Position numbers and translations under genes: made by a program | Shown: piece by piece, positions 14,664 through 21,742 of the stretch | Position numbering within the stretch: the first letter of the stretch is position 1 | Layout: each line of letters opens with the position of its first letter | Notes under the pieces: model-generated | Database searches by the model: none | What the model saw: the letters and a program-made list of their open reading frames with translations, nothing else | What the model was told of the DNA's origin: nothing | Assembly: GCA_013360595.1 (NCBI GenBank) | Contig: JABWBJ010000002.1 | Span: 1 to 39,603 of the forward strand | Source: Gemmatimonadaceae bacterium | GTDB taxonomy: Bacteria; Gemmatimonadota; Gemmatimonadetes; Gemmatimonadales; Gemmatimonadaceae | Direction of reading: 5' to 3' | DNA length: 39,603 bases

Positions 14664-14683
14664 GAGGCGACCAAGGAGCCCGC

Positions 14684-14779
14684 CTGATTCGCAGTCAATT
14701 CACCACCGAACACAGCATCGCGATCCTCCAGGAAGACCGGGCCGGGGCCAAGCCCGAGGACATCGGAGGGAACCCGTGA
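14684..14779 (+). pseudogene. Remnant of an IS3-type transposase OrfA (N-terminal end)
   Basis: A short frame reads LIRSQFTTEHSIAILQEDRAG followed by AKPEDIGGNP and a stop. It resembles the start of IS3-family OrfA proteins (RSRFTEEQIIAILKEHEAGAKTADLC). No start codon, no helix-turn-helix end and no OrfB follow. It lies between the lipoprotein gene and attC 3, so an old insertion in cassette C has decayed. The similarity is from memory of the family and covers only about 30 residues. Confidence 0.5.
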
Positions 14780-14835
14780 CTGTCCGAAGCGAGGAAGAAC
14801 CGCGTCGACCGTGTCGCGTCGCACCCTGACATGCG

Positions 14836-14943
14836 GCCTAACGACAATTGCTGCTGACGGCGCTTGACGGAAGCGGCTGGGCTCGCTGCGCTCGCCTGTC
14901 GCACAAGTCGTGATGCGCCGCAGCAGAATGACACGCGTTAGGC
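14836..14943 (+). other. attC site 3 (end of cassette C)
   Basis: R'' is GCCTAAC (14836-14842) and R' is GTTAGGC (14937-14943). ATTGCTGCTGACGGCGC pairs with GCGCCGCAGCAGAAT, leaving G and A extrahelical. The loop has the direct repeat GCTCGC-TGC-GCTCGC, which also occurs in attC 4. Length 108 bp. Confidence 0.93.
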
Positions 14944-14972
14944 AGCTCGGTGTGTCGCTGGTGCGCCCGTGA

Positions 14973-17900
14973 ATGAGTATCCATTGCCTCTCTATGCTTT
15001 CAAGGCTAACGCGATTCAACAAGACAACGACTTTCGCCCGCGGCGCCATCACCGTGCTAGGTAGCATGCTTCTGTTTCCTATCGCGCTTGCTGCCCAGAG
15101 CAAGCCATCGGGTAACAGTCGCATCGTACCCGTTCGTACTGGAACAGATCTGGCGTCATTCGCGTCCCCTGATGGACGGTTCATCGCAATCATTCTGATG
15201 GGTCAGACGTGGCTTGTGCCCAGCACGGGCGGAACCGCCCGAGCCCTCACGGACGTCATCAGCGAACCCCGTGTTGACGTAGCATTGGCTTGGGCACCCG
15301 ACGGAAGGCGACTGTCAGTCCTGTCGAATACGACGATGTTCGGCCCGCGAACCGCGCTCGACGTCGTCGACGTGGAGACGGGCACGTCGATGCGAGTGGC
15401 GTCGGCACCGAATATCGTCTCAGCAATGTGGTCGCACGACGGCAGCCGGCTCTTGGTGAGTCTTTTCGAAGAGGACAGCATCAGCTTGACTGCGTATCGG
15501 CCTGTACCGAACGCGCGCGGCGAGCGTCTGTCTCGCTTGCCGGGTGCGCCGGTGTCCCTGCGCAGGTCGGCAACTGGCGAAATGGCCTACGCTACGGTCG
15601 ATGGACGACGTACGCTAGGGTCGCTCGGTGGACTCCGAGAGTACCTGACAGCATCAGGGCAGGTTCGGCCATTGTCCAGTGACTCCATCACCGCCAGTCT
15701 GCCCGCCTATAGCCCAGATGGGGAGCTGGTCGCGTTCATCGCGGAGGCCTCCGGAGAGCGAGAGGTCTGGGTGCGGTCGCTTCGGACCGGAGCGGAACGG
15801 CCCGTCACCTCCGGAGTGGACGAGATCTACCTCGCACCGGTCAGTTGGCTTAGCCCATCGCGCGTCTTGTTCACAGCCCACGGCCAGCTGCAAGTCGCAT
15901 CGCTCGATCGTTCAGTCATTGACACCATTCCGTTCGTCGCAAATGTCCCGGTGACGCGCGCTGAGAACCTGCGCGCACTGCGGCTTCCCACACCCGGCGA
16001 TCGCAGGAAAGTACAGGCCCTCGTTGATCCTCAGCTGTCTCCAGACGGTCGGACCGTCGTCTTCGCTGCCCTCGGTGACCTCTGGTGTGCGCCGGTAGAC
16101 GGAGGCGCCGTTCGACGACTCACGAACTCTCCTATCGATGAGCGCCGTCCGGTGTGGTCTCCGGATGGCGCGCGTATCGCTTACTACGCCACGCGCGAGA
16201 ACGGAGGCACGCAGTTGCGAGTGCTCTCGCTGGCGCACCCGGATAGCAGTCGCGCGATCCCGGTCGATTCGTCGGTTGCCTTTGCTCGCCCTCGGATCGT
16301 CTGGTCACCGGATAGCAGGGCGATTGCGTTTGCCAATGGACGACTGATCCAGCGCCTGGACCTGGATGATGGCGCAACCCGAACGATCGCCGTCTCACCC
16401 GTCCCATACGTCGAGGCCGTCGTTGCGTGGAGTCCGCAGGACTCCGTCGCCTACATAGCTTCGCGATTGACCGGAAGCACCCTGAACCCAGGCGGCTGGC
16501 AGAATGTTCTATGGGTCGTATCGTCAGACAGCGGCGTCGCGCGGACTCTCGACGTCCCGAGGGAACGATTGTCGCGTGCGGGTATTTCCGGCCAGCTTCG
16601 ACGCGTTGCGTACAACTACCGCGATATTGGACATCACGCGCTCCTCGCCGATACCACGACTGCGAACCGCATCGCCGATCCATCGCCGCGTTCATTCTCG
16701 TGGTCAGCGGATGGCAGTCGGCTCCTCTACAGCTCCAATGGACGTCTTCGCCTACTCGAAGTCCATCGTGGCCGCGCTCAGGATGTCAGGATTGATCTCG
16801 ATTATCGTGTATCACCGGCCCCGAGGCCGATTCAGATACGCAACGTCCGAATCATCGATGGAACGGGAAGGCAGCGCTCAGCGCCTAGCGACGTGCTAAT
16901 CGCGAACGGTCGCATCAGGTCGATGTCGCTCACGGGACGCCGACCCGTAGCTCCTGATGTCGACGTCATTGACGGGACAGGGCTGACTTTGTTACCGGGA
17001 TTGATCGACAGTCACGTCCACTCCTTCGGCTGGAGTGGATTCGCGTCGAGCGTCTACTTTGGTGTGCTCGCGGCGCGTGATCCTGGCGACGTGACCGAGT
17101 GGCTCCGGAGTCAGCGTGAGCGAGCGGCGGCCGGGCTCTCACTGGCGCCCCGCCTCTTCTATGCCGGTCGCGTCATGGACGACTGGGGCCAGCCCTTCGC
17201 AGACGGACGATTTGTTGATGTCCGCAGCGCTGAGCGGGTTGATGAGGCGGTGGGATCCATCGCGGCCGACGAGGCCGATTTCATCAAGCCGTACTTCTGG
17301 GATCCGGTCCAGGATGCACATGTGATTGACGCTGCTCATCGCCGCGGCATCCGAGTCGGCTCGCACTTCTCGTTGCTCAGTTCACTCGCGCGCGGTTTGG
17401 ATTACAAGGAGCACGCGACCACCTACAGTCTGGATTGGACAAGCACCTATCAGGACGATTTGATCGCAACTCTGCGAGCAGCGAACACCTGTGTGGTACC
17501 CACGCTTCAGCTCTATGCCACGAGTCGAGGCCAGACCTCGACCGTTGTACCTCACGATCCCTCCATCTTCGCCGACACGCTGCTTGCCGAGTTGTACCGG
17601 CCAAGGGATCTCGCGCTCGCCCGAGCCCTTGCGCAAGCAAACATGACCGAAGCGATGCGAGCGCTTTGGATGCCGCGAGAACGGCGCGACTACGAGAGCA
17701 TGCGACGGCTCGCCGCGGCGGGAGTAAGGGTGACCATCGGCACCGACGCTACGGAAACATCGGGGCCGTGGCGAGACATGGGAGTACATCTGGAGATGGA
17801 GCGTTTCGTTCGCGGTGTCGGGATGACCCCGCTCGAGGCGATTCGCGCGGCGACACTGATCGCCGCACAATGCCTCGGCGTAGATGGCGACCTGGGATCG

Positions 17901-18053
17901 GTGGAAGTTGGGAAAGTGGCGGACCTGCTGTTGGTCGAAGGTGATCCATCATCCGAAATCCGAGACACGCGTCGCATCCGAAGCGTTATCCTGGGTGGGG
18001 CAGTTTGGGAGCGAGCCGAGATTCTCGCTGCCATCCGCGGGGAGCGCCCGTGA
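14973..18053 (+). CDS. Secreted amidohydrolase with N-terminal beta-propeller
   Basis: The 1026-residue product has a signal peptide (ITVLGSMLLFPIALAAQ). A long region of TolB/PD40-type beta-propeller repeats covers about residues 60-610: SPDGRFIAI, WAPDGRRL, SPDGRTVVFAA, WSPDGARIAYY, WSPDSRAIAF, WSADGSRLLY. A metal-dependent amidohydrolase domain follows from about 615 (VLIANGRIRSM, LPGLIDSHVHS). Metal ligands are visible: His681 and His683 (HVH), a Lys in DFIKPYFWD, a His in VGSHFSL, and Asp in TIGTDAT. It should hydrolyse amide or peptide-like bonds outside the cytoplasm; the substrate is unknown. Such propeller-amidohydrolase fusions are common in Gemmatimonadota-like genomes. Here the gene alone forms cassette D (3.25 kb). 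ATG 14973 or 14994 is the start; both keep the signal peptide. Confidence 0.9.
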   Translation: MSIHCLSMLSRLTRFNKTTTFARGAITVLGSMLLFPIALAAQSKPSGNSRIVPVRTGTDLASFASPDGRFIAIILMGQTWLVPSTGGTARALTDVISEPRVDVALAWAPDGRRLSVLSNTTMFGPRTALDVVDVETGTSMRVASAPNIVSAMWSHDGSRLLVSLFEEDSISLTAYRPVPNARGERLSRLPGAPVSLRRSATGEMAYATVDGRRTLGSLGGLREYLTASGQVRPLSSDSITASLPAYSPDGELVAFIAEASGEREVWVRSLRTGAERPVTSGVDEIYLAPVSWLSPSRVLFTAHGQLQVASLDRSVIDTIPFVANVPVTRAENLRALRLPTPGDRRKVQALVDPQLSPDGRTVVFAALGDLWCAPVDGGAVRRLTNSPIDERRPVWSPDGARIAYYATRENGGTQLRVLSLAHPDSSRAIPVDSSVAFARPRIVWSPDSRAIAFANGRLIQRLDLDDGATRTIAVSPVPYVEAVVAWSPQDSVAYIASRLTGSTLNPGGWQNVLWVVSSDSGVARTLDVPRERLSRAGISGQLRRVAYNYRDIGHHALLADTTTANRIADPSPRSFSWSADGSRLLYSSNGRLRLLEVHRGRAQDVRIDLDYRVSPAPRPIQIRNVRIIDGTGRQRSAPSDVLIANGRIRSMSLTGRRPVAPDVDVIDGTGLTLLPGLIDSHVHSFGWSGFASSVYFGVLAARDPGDVTEWLRSQRERAAAGLSLAPRLFYAGRVMDDWGQPFADGRFVDVRSAERVDEAVGSIAADEADFIKPYFWDPVQDAHVIDAAHRRGIRVGSHFSLLSSLARGLDYKEHATTYSLDWTSTYQDDLIATLRAANTCVVPTLQLYATSRGQTSTVVPHDPSIFADTLLAELYRPRDLALARALAQANMTEAMRALWMPRERRDYESMRRLAAAGVRVTIGTDATETSGPWRDMGVHLEMERFVRGVGMTPLEAIRAATLIAAQCLGVDGDLGSVEVGKVADLLLVEGDPSSEIRDTRRIRSVILGGAVWERAEILAAIRGERP

Positions 18054-18100
18054 TCGTCGGCTGCGCTAAACGCCTGCTTACGCGTCGGGCGAACCGGCGT

Positions 18101-18196
18101 GCCTAACGAGGCACTGAAGCTGCCGAGCGGTATGCGGTGCGCTCGCTGCGCTCGCGATTGGTTTGGTCCGCTCGGAGCTTATTGCGGGCGTTATGC
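18101..18196 (+). other. attC site 4 (end of cassette D)
   Basis: R'' is GCCTAAC (18101-18107) and R' is GTTATGC (18190-18196), a variant core. TGAAGCTGCCGAGCGG pairs with CCGCTCGGAGCTTA, with two G bases extrahelical. R'' matches the start of cassette D (GTTAGGC at 14937) while R' belongs to the following cassette. Confidence 0.93.
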
Positions 18197-18259
18197 AACC
18201 GCCAAGGCTTCCTTGTGGCCACCCGACGACCGGGATGCCGCTTCGCTGGACCGTTCCGG

Positions 18260-18288
18260 TTGACAGTGTATACGTAATCTTGTATATT
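18260..18288 (+). promoter_or_regulatory. Sigma-70 promoter of the toxin-antitoxin cassette, with operator-like repeat
   Basis: A perfect -35 box TTGACA (18260-18265) is followed by 17 bp and the -10 box TATATT (18283-18288). The spacer and -10 contain an inverted repeat TATAC-N8-GTATA (18269-18286), a likely operator for the encoded antitoxin. Transcription should start around 18295, only a base or so before the toxin GTG. Confidence 0.8.
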
Positions 18289-18295
18289 GGGTGGC

Positions 18296-18628
18296 GTGGC
18301 CAAGGACGTGAGGTGGGTCGGCTCCTCGCTCGACGATCAGCGGGCGCTCCCGCCTGCGGTGCGGCGGGAACTCGGGTTTGACCTGCGGCGCGTCCAACAG
18401 GGCACGCTGCCTCGTGACTGGAAGCCGATCAGGGCGGTCGGCCCGGGCGTGATGGAGATACGCGTCCATCTCGGCGGAGCTTTCCGGCTGATGTACGTCG
18501 CGAAGTTCGCCGAGGCCGTCTACGTGCTACACGTGTTTCAGAAGAAGACGCAGAAGACATCAGAGCTCGATCTCGCCGTTGCCCGCCGACGCCTCGCGCT
18601 CGTTCGTCGCACTCGGGAGGAGAAGTAG
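18296..18628 (+). CDS. higB: HigB/RelE-like toxin (phage Gp49-like family)
   Basis: About 110 residues beginning MAKDVRWVGSSLDDQRALPP. The fold signature of the Gp49-like/HigB group is seen: PAVRRELGFDLRRVQQG, WKPIRAVGPGVMEIRV, FRLMYVAKFAEAVYVLHVFQKKTQKT, then a basic helix (LAVARRRLALVRR). Such toxins are usually ribosome-dependent mRNA interferases. The upstream in-frame TTG at 18287 overlaps the -10 box and cannot be used, so GTG 18296 is the best start; the transcript would then be leaderless or nearly so. The antitoxin gene follows after 2 bp. It is the first gene of cassette E, and stabilising toxin-antitoxin cassettes of this kind are common in integrons. Confidence 0.88.
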   Translation: MAKDVRWVGSSLDDQRALPPAVRRELGFDLRRVQQGTLPRDWKPIRAVGPGVMEIRVHLGGAFRLMYVAKFAEAVYVLHVFQKKTQKTSELDLAVARRRLALVRRTREEK

Positions 18629-18630
18629 CC

Positions 18631-18954
18631 ATGGCCAAGCGCGCCGCACGCCCAAAGGAGGAACGCATCCACCGGTCTTCCGGTAACGTGTTCACCGATC
18701 TCGGCTTCCCGCCGGAAGAAGCCGCGCATCTCCTGATTCGCTCGGATTTGCTGATCCAGATCGAGCGCCTTCTGAAGGAGCGCGGGCTGACGCAGGCCAA
18801 GGCGGCCAAACTGCTGGGGGTCTCGCAGCCGCGCGTGAGCGATCTTGTGAGAGGTCGCATCGAATTGTTTAGCATCGACACCCTCGTGGATATGCTGGCC
18901 CGCCTCGGCGTTTCGGTGACGCTCCGAACGAGGCGGTCGCGCCGCGTTGCATAA
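18631..18954 (+). CDS. higA: HigA/XRE-type antitoxin
   Basis: The 107-residue product has a helix-turn-helix domain of the XRE type: LLIQIERLLKERGLTQAKAA, KLLGVSQPRVSDLVRGRIE, then FSIDTLVDMLARLGVSVT. The N-terminal part (HRSSGNVFTDLGFPPEEA) is the usual feature of antitoxins paired with Gp49-like toxins. It should neutralise the toxin and repress the promoter at 18260 through the inverted repeat there. A GGAGGAGAAG-type ribosome binding site lies at the end of the toxin gene just before ATG 18631. The TAA stop codon (18952-18954) lies inside the R'' box of the cassette's attC, so gene and recombination site overlap. Confidence 0.9.
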   Translation: MAKRAARPKEERIHRSSGNVFTDLGFPPEEAAHLLIRSDLLIQIERLLKERGLTQAKAAKLLGVSQPRVSDLVRGRIELFSIDTLVDMLARLGVSVTLRTRRSRRVA

Positions 18955-19044
18955 CGTTGCTTGCTGCAGCCGGGCGAGCTATGGTAGGCGCGCGCTGCGC
19001 GCGCGCACGGTTGGATTCGCCCGCAGCAGAAGCTGGCGTTAGCT
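18949..19044 (+). other. attC site 5 (end of cassette E)
   Basis: R'' is GCATAAC (18949-18955), the exact complement of the GTTATGC core at 18190 that opens this cassette. R' is GTTAGCT (19038-19044). GCTTGCTGCAGCCGGGCGA pairs with TCGCCCGCAGCAGAAGC with unpaired bases, somewhat less regular than the other sites. The loop is an alternating GC run (GCGCGCGCTGCGCGCGCGC). Confidence 0.88.
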
Positions 19045-19061
19045 CGACCTGTGACTCCCGC

Positions 19062-19115
19062 GCCACCCCAGACGCCGCGGGTCGGGACGCCTACGATGTC
19101 GAATTCTGCGACTAG
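19062..19115 (+). pseudogene. C-terminal remnant of a second HigB toxin
   Basis: A frame just after attC 5 ends GRDAYDVEFCD-stop (19080-19115). This resembles the extreme C-terminus of HigB toxins (G-x-AYDVEIVDYH) and stands 12 bp before a HigA-type antitoxin start, the normal HigB-HigA spacing. The rest of the toxin is missing; the fragment is cut off by the attC core at 19038. The match is short, so confidence is moderate. Confidence 0.55.
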
Positions 19116-19127
19116 CTGGAGGGTGTC

Positions 19128-19442
19128 ATGAGCATTCCCAGCACCCGGCCGCTCGAGCGGCGCCCCATCCATCCGGGCGAGATCCTGCGCGAGGATTGCC
19201 TTCCCGAGTACGGGCTCTCGGTCACGGCGCTCGCCGAGGCCCTCGGCGTGTCGCGGCAGTCGGTCAATGAGCTGCTGCGCGAGCGGTGCGCGGTGAGCCC
19301 GGAGATGGCGCTCCGGTTGGGCAAGCTGTTCGGTCCGTCGCCGGAGTTCTGGCTCAATCTCCAGTGGAATGTCGACCTCTGGGACGCGGCCCGCGGGCTC
19401 AAGCGCGAGATCGCGCACATTCATCCCCTGGAAGTCGCATAA
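19128..19442 (+). CDS. higA: HigA-family antitoxin, orphan
   Basis: The 104-residue product is a standard HigA/VapI-type antitoxin: RRPIHPGEILREDCLPEYGL, then the helix-turn-helix LSVTALAEALGVSRQSVNEL, then SPEMALRLGKLFGPSPEFWL and NLQWNVDLWDA. ATG 19128 follows a GGAGGG ribosome binding site. Its cognate toxin is reduced to a fragment, so this antitoxin is probably an orphan that may still bind DNA or protect from related toxins. It is the first intact gene after the last recognised attC; the core there (GTTAGCT) would require an AGCTAAC R'' box downstream, which I do not find, so the cassette end is lost. Confidence 0.9.
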   Translation: MSIPSTRPLERRPIHPGEILREDCLPEYGLSVTALAEALGVSRQSVNELLRERCAVSPEMALRLGKLFGPSPEFWLNLQWNVDLWDAARGLKREIAHIHPLEVA

Positions 19443-19597
19443 GGTCGCATGCTGCCGACGAGCGCAGATGCCGTAGCGGTTGCGGGACCTCGGCCTCATC
19501 TTCTGGCCCAGTCTGCCGAGGCCCCACGCCGCATCATATGGGAGCGCTCGCCGCAGACGGACACGTCAGACCACATTCCCCGCACTCCGAGGCTCGA

Positions 19598-19954
19598 ATG
19601 CACTGGCTTCTATTTGTCGCAGCGCTGGCCGTTGGAGTCGCGGCCGTCGGCCACGCCATCACCGGCGAACGGGACACACTGAAGATTGTTGCCGCGGGGT
19701 CGCCCGGTGCCATTGATCACGTCCGTACAGCCTGGCACCTGCTGACCGTCCTGCTCATGGCCACGGCCGTTGTGCTCGCGGGCCTGGGGCACCATGGCCA
19801 TGATGCGGGTGCCTCCCTGGCGGGAACCCATATCGCTGGTGGACTCGGCCTGGGCGGGCTGTTCGTCACGTGGCGGACGCGCGGACGCAATCCCACGGGC
19901 TTCCTGCTGGTTGTGGCGTGTCTTGCGGCGTGGTTGGGTGCAACGGCACATTAG
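19598..19954 (+). CDS. Small integral membrane protein, uncharacterised
   Basis: The 118-residue product has about four hydrophobic segments: WLLFVAALAVGVAAVGHAI, AWHLLTVLLMATAVVLAGLG, IAGGLGLGGLFVTW, and FLLVVACLAAWLGATAH. The GHAITGERDTL turn after the first segment resembles a family of small membrane proteins with an H-S-x-x-GE-R motif whose function is unknown to me. ATG 19598 is selected because the hydrophobic N-terminus starts there; the frame stays open upstream through the antitoxin gene but out of its frame. Confidence 0.65.
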   Translation: MHWLLFVAALAVGVAAVGHAITGERDTLKIVAAGSPGAIDHVRTAWHLLTVLLMATAVVLAGLGHHGHDAGASLAGTHIAGGLGLGGLFVTWRTRGRNPTGFLLVVACLAAWLGATAH

Positions 19955-20052
19955 GCGCGACCTTGGCACCGCGACCCTTGCGTTACGCGGACGAGCGTCG
20001 CTTGCGCGAAATGCGTCCTGGGCGGCCCACTTGATCGTCAAGGAGAATCGAC

Positions 20053-20523
20053 ATGGCCACGACCGCGCTGAGGTACCTACCGGATGAAGAGGATCGCAAT
20101 GAGTTCCGCGTGGGTAGCCAGAGATTCAAGCTGACAACCCGACGACTCTTTTCCGACGGAGAGAGTAAGCGGCTGTTGATCATCCCCGGCGGGCGCGTTC
20201 TTTCCGTGGCCATGCTGGAAGATGTCGACCTCGCATTCCTCGGCCGGACGCATGTGTTACCGACTTGGGTCGGATTGCTCGGAGCCGTTGCCGCGGTGGC
20301 GGCCCTCGCGGCTCAGAGCGGAATAGGTTTCGTTCTCAGCGCCGCGCTGGTTGCGGCGTGGTACTTTCTGGGCGCCACGGTTCTCGAGTTTCGCGTCGAT
20401 GGCAGTTCGCTCGGGACGGTTAGCGTCGTCAGTGCCGGAGGTCTTGATCAGGAGCTCGTTGCCGCACGCGCGTTTGTGGAGGCATTCTTCGAGGCCAAGG
20501 CGCACTCGCGTCACGTCGCATGA
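20053..20523 (+). CDS. Uncharacterised protein with two membrane segments
   Basis: The 156-residue product has a charged N-terminal region (residues 1-70, RYLPDEEDRNEFRVGSQRF), two hydrophobic segments (about 73-110, WVGLLGAVAAVAALAAQ and GFVLSAALVAAWYFLGATVL), and a C-terminal soluble part ending AFVEAFFEAKAHSRHVA. The alternating pattern LLIIPGGRVLSVAML and VLEFRVDGSSLGTVSVV could be a PH-like beta fold split by the membrane hairpin. A good AAGGAGA ribosome binding site precedes ATG 20053. No function can be assigned. Confidence 0.7.
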   Translation: MATTALRYLPDEEDRNEFRVGSQRFKLTTRRLFSDGESKRLLIIPGGRVLSVAMLEDVDLAFLGRTHVLPTWVGLLGAVAAVAALAAQSGIGFVLSAALVAAWYFLGATVLEFRVDGSSLGTVSVVSAGGLDQELVAARAFVEAFFEAKAHSRHVA

Positions 20524-20728
20524 GTCGGCCAGCCGCTTCCACTCCGCTCATGTGACGGCGTCCTTGTGTACGTCGACGCCAGGTGCGATCAAGGGGAAGA
20601 CCGGCTGTCGGCTGACAGTACGTTGGAGCAGGCAAGGGCTGGCGATGAGCGGCCACGCCCGCACTGTTGAGAAGCCCTTGCTGCTCAACTCTGGTCGCTA
20701 TGCGGATACGTAGGCGATTACTCCCAGC
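20524..20728 (+). other. Gap without a recognised feature
   Basis: No coding signal, attC site or strong hairpin was seen here. The stretch lies between two genes on the + strand that are less GC-rich than the surrounding chromosome. Confidence 0.4.
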
Positions 20729-21256
20729 ATGACCGACACCTTCCGACTTCGCTTTCCCGAGCGCGAGCTCAGGAAGTGGGCCGGCCAGTATGACTACCCT
20801 GGTGAGGCGAAACTGATGGCTGGTCCGGTAGCGTCAGCGCGCAAGCAGGGCTACCTCGACATGCCCACGTTCATGAGGATCGGTGACTGGAAGAGCCCGC
20901 GTTCTCGGGCTCGCCGCGCTGCCAATCCCGCACCGTTCGTCGAGGAAGTAACCCGCGTTGCTCTCGATCGCTCCACGTCACCGCGACTTGCGATTGAAGC
21001 GCTTACGCTCCTTTCCGGCGTCAGCTGGCCCACCGCGTCGGTGATTCTTCACTTCTCCCACTCCGAGCCCTATCCGATCGTAGACTTCCGCACGCTCTGG
21101 AGCCTCTCATGCGAGGTGCCGCGGCAGTACGACTACCGGTTCTGGGAGCCGTACACACGCTTCACAAGGTCCCTGGCGGCGCGGCTCAAGCTTGACATGC
21201 GCACGCTCGATCGCGGCCTCTGGAAATGCTCCGAGCTCCATCAAGGTGCTGCATGA
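20729..21256 (+). CDS. Uncharacterised protein with a helix-hairpin-helix-like segment
   Basis: The 175-residue product is not assigned to a family. Residues about 90-120 read ALTLLSGVSWPTASVILHFS followed by YPIVDFRTLWSL. This resembles the helix-hairpin-helix and following Asp of HhH-GPD DNA glycosylases (L-x-G-V-G-x-x-T-A ... P-x-x-D), though the second Gly of the hairpin is replaced. The protein is shorter than most glycosylases, and the N-terminal part is rich in Arg and Lys (KSPRSRARRAANP). A DNA-binding or lesion-recognition role is possible but inferred. It is the last gene of the accessory region before the housekeeping block. Confidence 0.65.
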   Translation: MTDTFRLRFPERELRKWAGQYDYPGEAKLMAGPVASARKQGYLDMPTFMRIGDWKSPRSRARRAANPAPFVEEVTRVALDRSTSPRLAIEALTLLSGVSWPTASVILHFSHSEPYPIVDFRTLWSLSCEVPRQYDYRFWEPYTRFTRSLAARLKLDMRTLDRGLWKCSELHQGAA

Positions 21257-21742
21257 CGAGGAGATGAAGTCGGCCGTCGGGTGTCGGGCGCGGCTCGCTT
21301 GCAGAGACTAGCGAGCCGGATGGTATCAGTTCCGCCGGCGCCTTGACTCCGGCGCTTTCATTGCGCACACACCGCCGATTGCGGCATGGGTCGAACGCTG
21401 AGCGCGTTACTCTGTACTGACTCAGATCCTCCAATCCTCCAACCATCCGATCGGGATTTCGGTCGGGTTGAACGGCGGGCCGGCTGACTGACGACGCACA
21501 TTCCCGCTGCCCAACAACGACTGGTCCGTCGGGCCGTGCGTCGCGTCCACCAGGACGCGGCCACAGCCGGGGAGGAGTGGCGCATGCCGAAGGCCGGCCG
21601 CCACCTGCTGTTCTCGGGCGAGTTCCGGTCCGTGAACTGACAGGTACGAAGGCTGTTACGCCTGCGCGCCCACAATGGTATCGTTCATGACCCGCCGGTG
21701 ACCGTGACGCGCGGGGGACTGCCACCAATCCAGGGGACTGCC
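21257..21742 (+). other. Gap at the right border of the accessory region
   Basis: No gene is supported. A short frame ending MPKAGRHLLFSGEFRSVN-stop near 21640 looks protein-like but has no start signal or family match. GCCCAAC at 21509 and GTTACGC near 21652 resemble integron boxes but do not pair with each other. Transition to high-GC chromosomal sequence occurs in this stretch. Confidence 0.4.

Larger units (their letters stand above)
4788..19044 (+). mobile_element. Integron cassette array (CALIN-like: attC sites, no integrase seen)
   Basis: Five attC sites (9770, 10449/12025 split, 14836, 18101, 18949) in one orientation delimit complete cassettes of about 5.07, 0.69 (without the IS), 2.83, 3.25 and 0.85 kb. 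Each cassette start matches the R'' box of its own attC. Four of the five attC sites have clear pairing L boxes with extrahelical bases, and the fifth is less regular. Cassette genes are on the + strand and read toward their attC, the normal polarity. Base composition looks visibly less GC-rich than the flanking chromosome. No intI is present in the window, so the array either depends on an integrase elsewhere or is immobile. The cassettes are unusually large and three of the five complete ones encode systems or exported proteins of more than one kilobase. Confidence 0.85.

Noticed and set aside
18287-18295. TTG at 18287 as start of the HigB-like toxin
   Set aside because: It overlaps the -10 box of a perfect sigma-70 promoter, so it would not be transcribed.
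19950-19956. ATTAGGC after the small membrane protein, resembling an integron core
   Set aside because: Not GTT at the start, no pairing L boxes, and the expected R'' (AGCTAAC) for this cassette is absent.
21509-21658. GCCCAAC and GTTACGC as a possible further attC
   Set aside because: The boxes are not complementary to each other or to the preceding cassette start and the arms do not pair.
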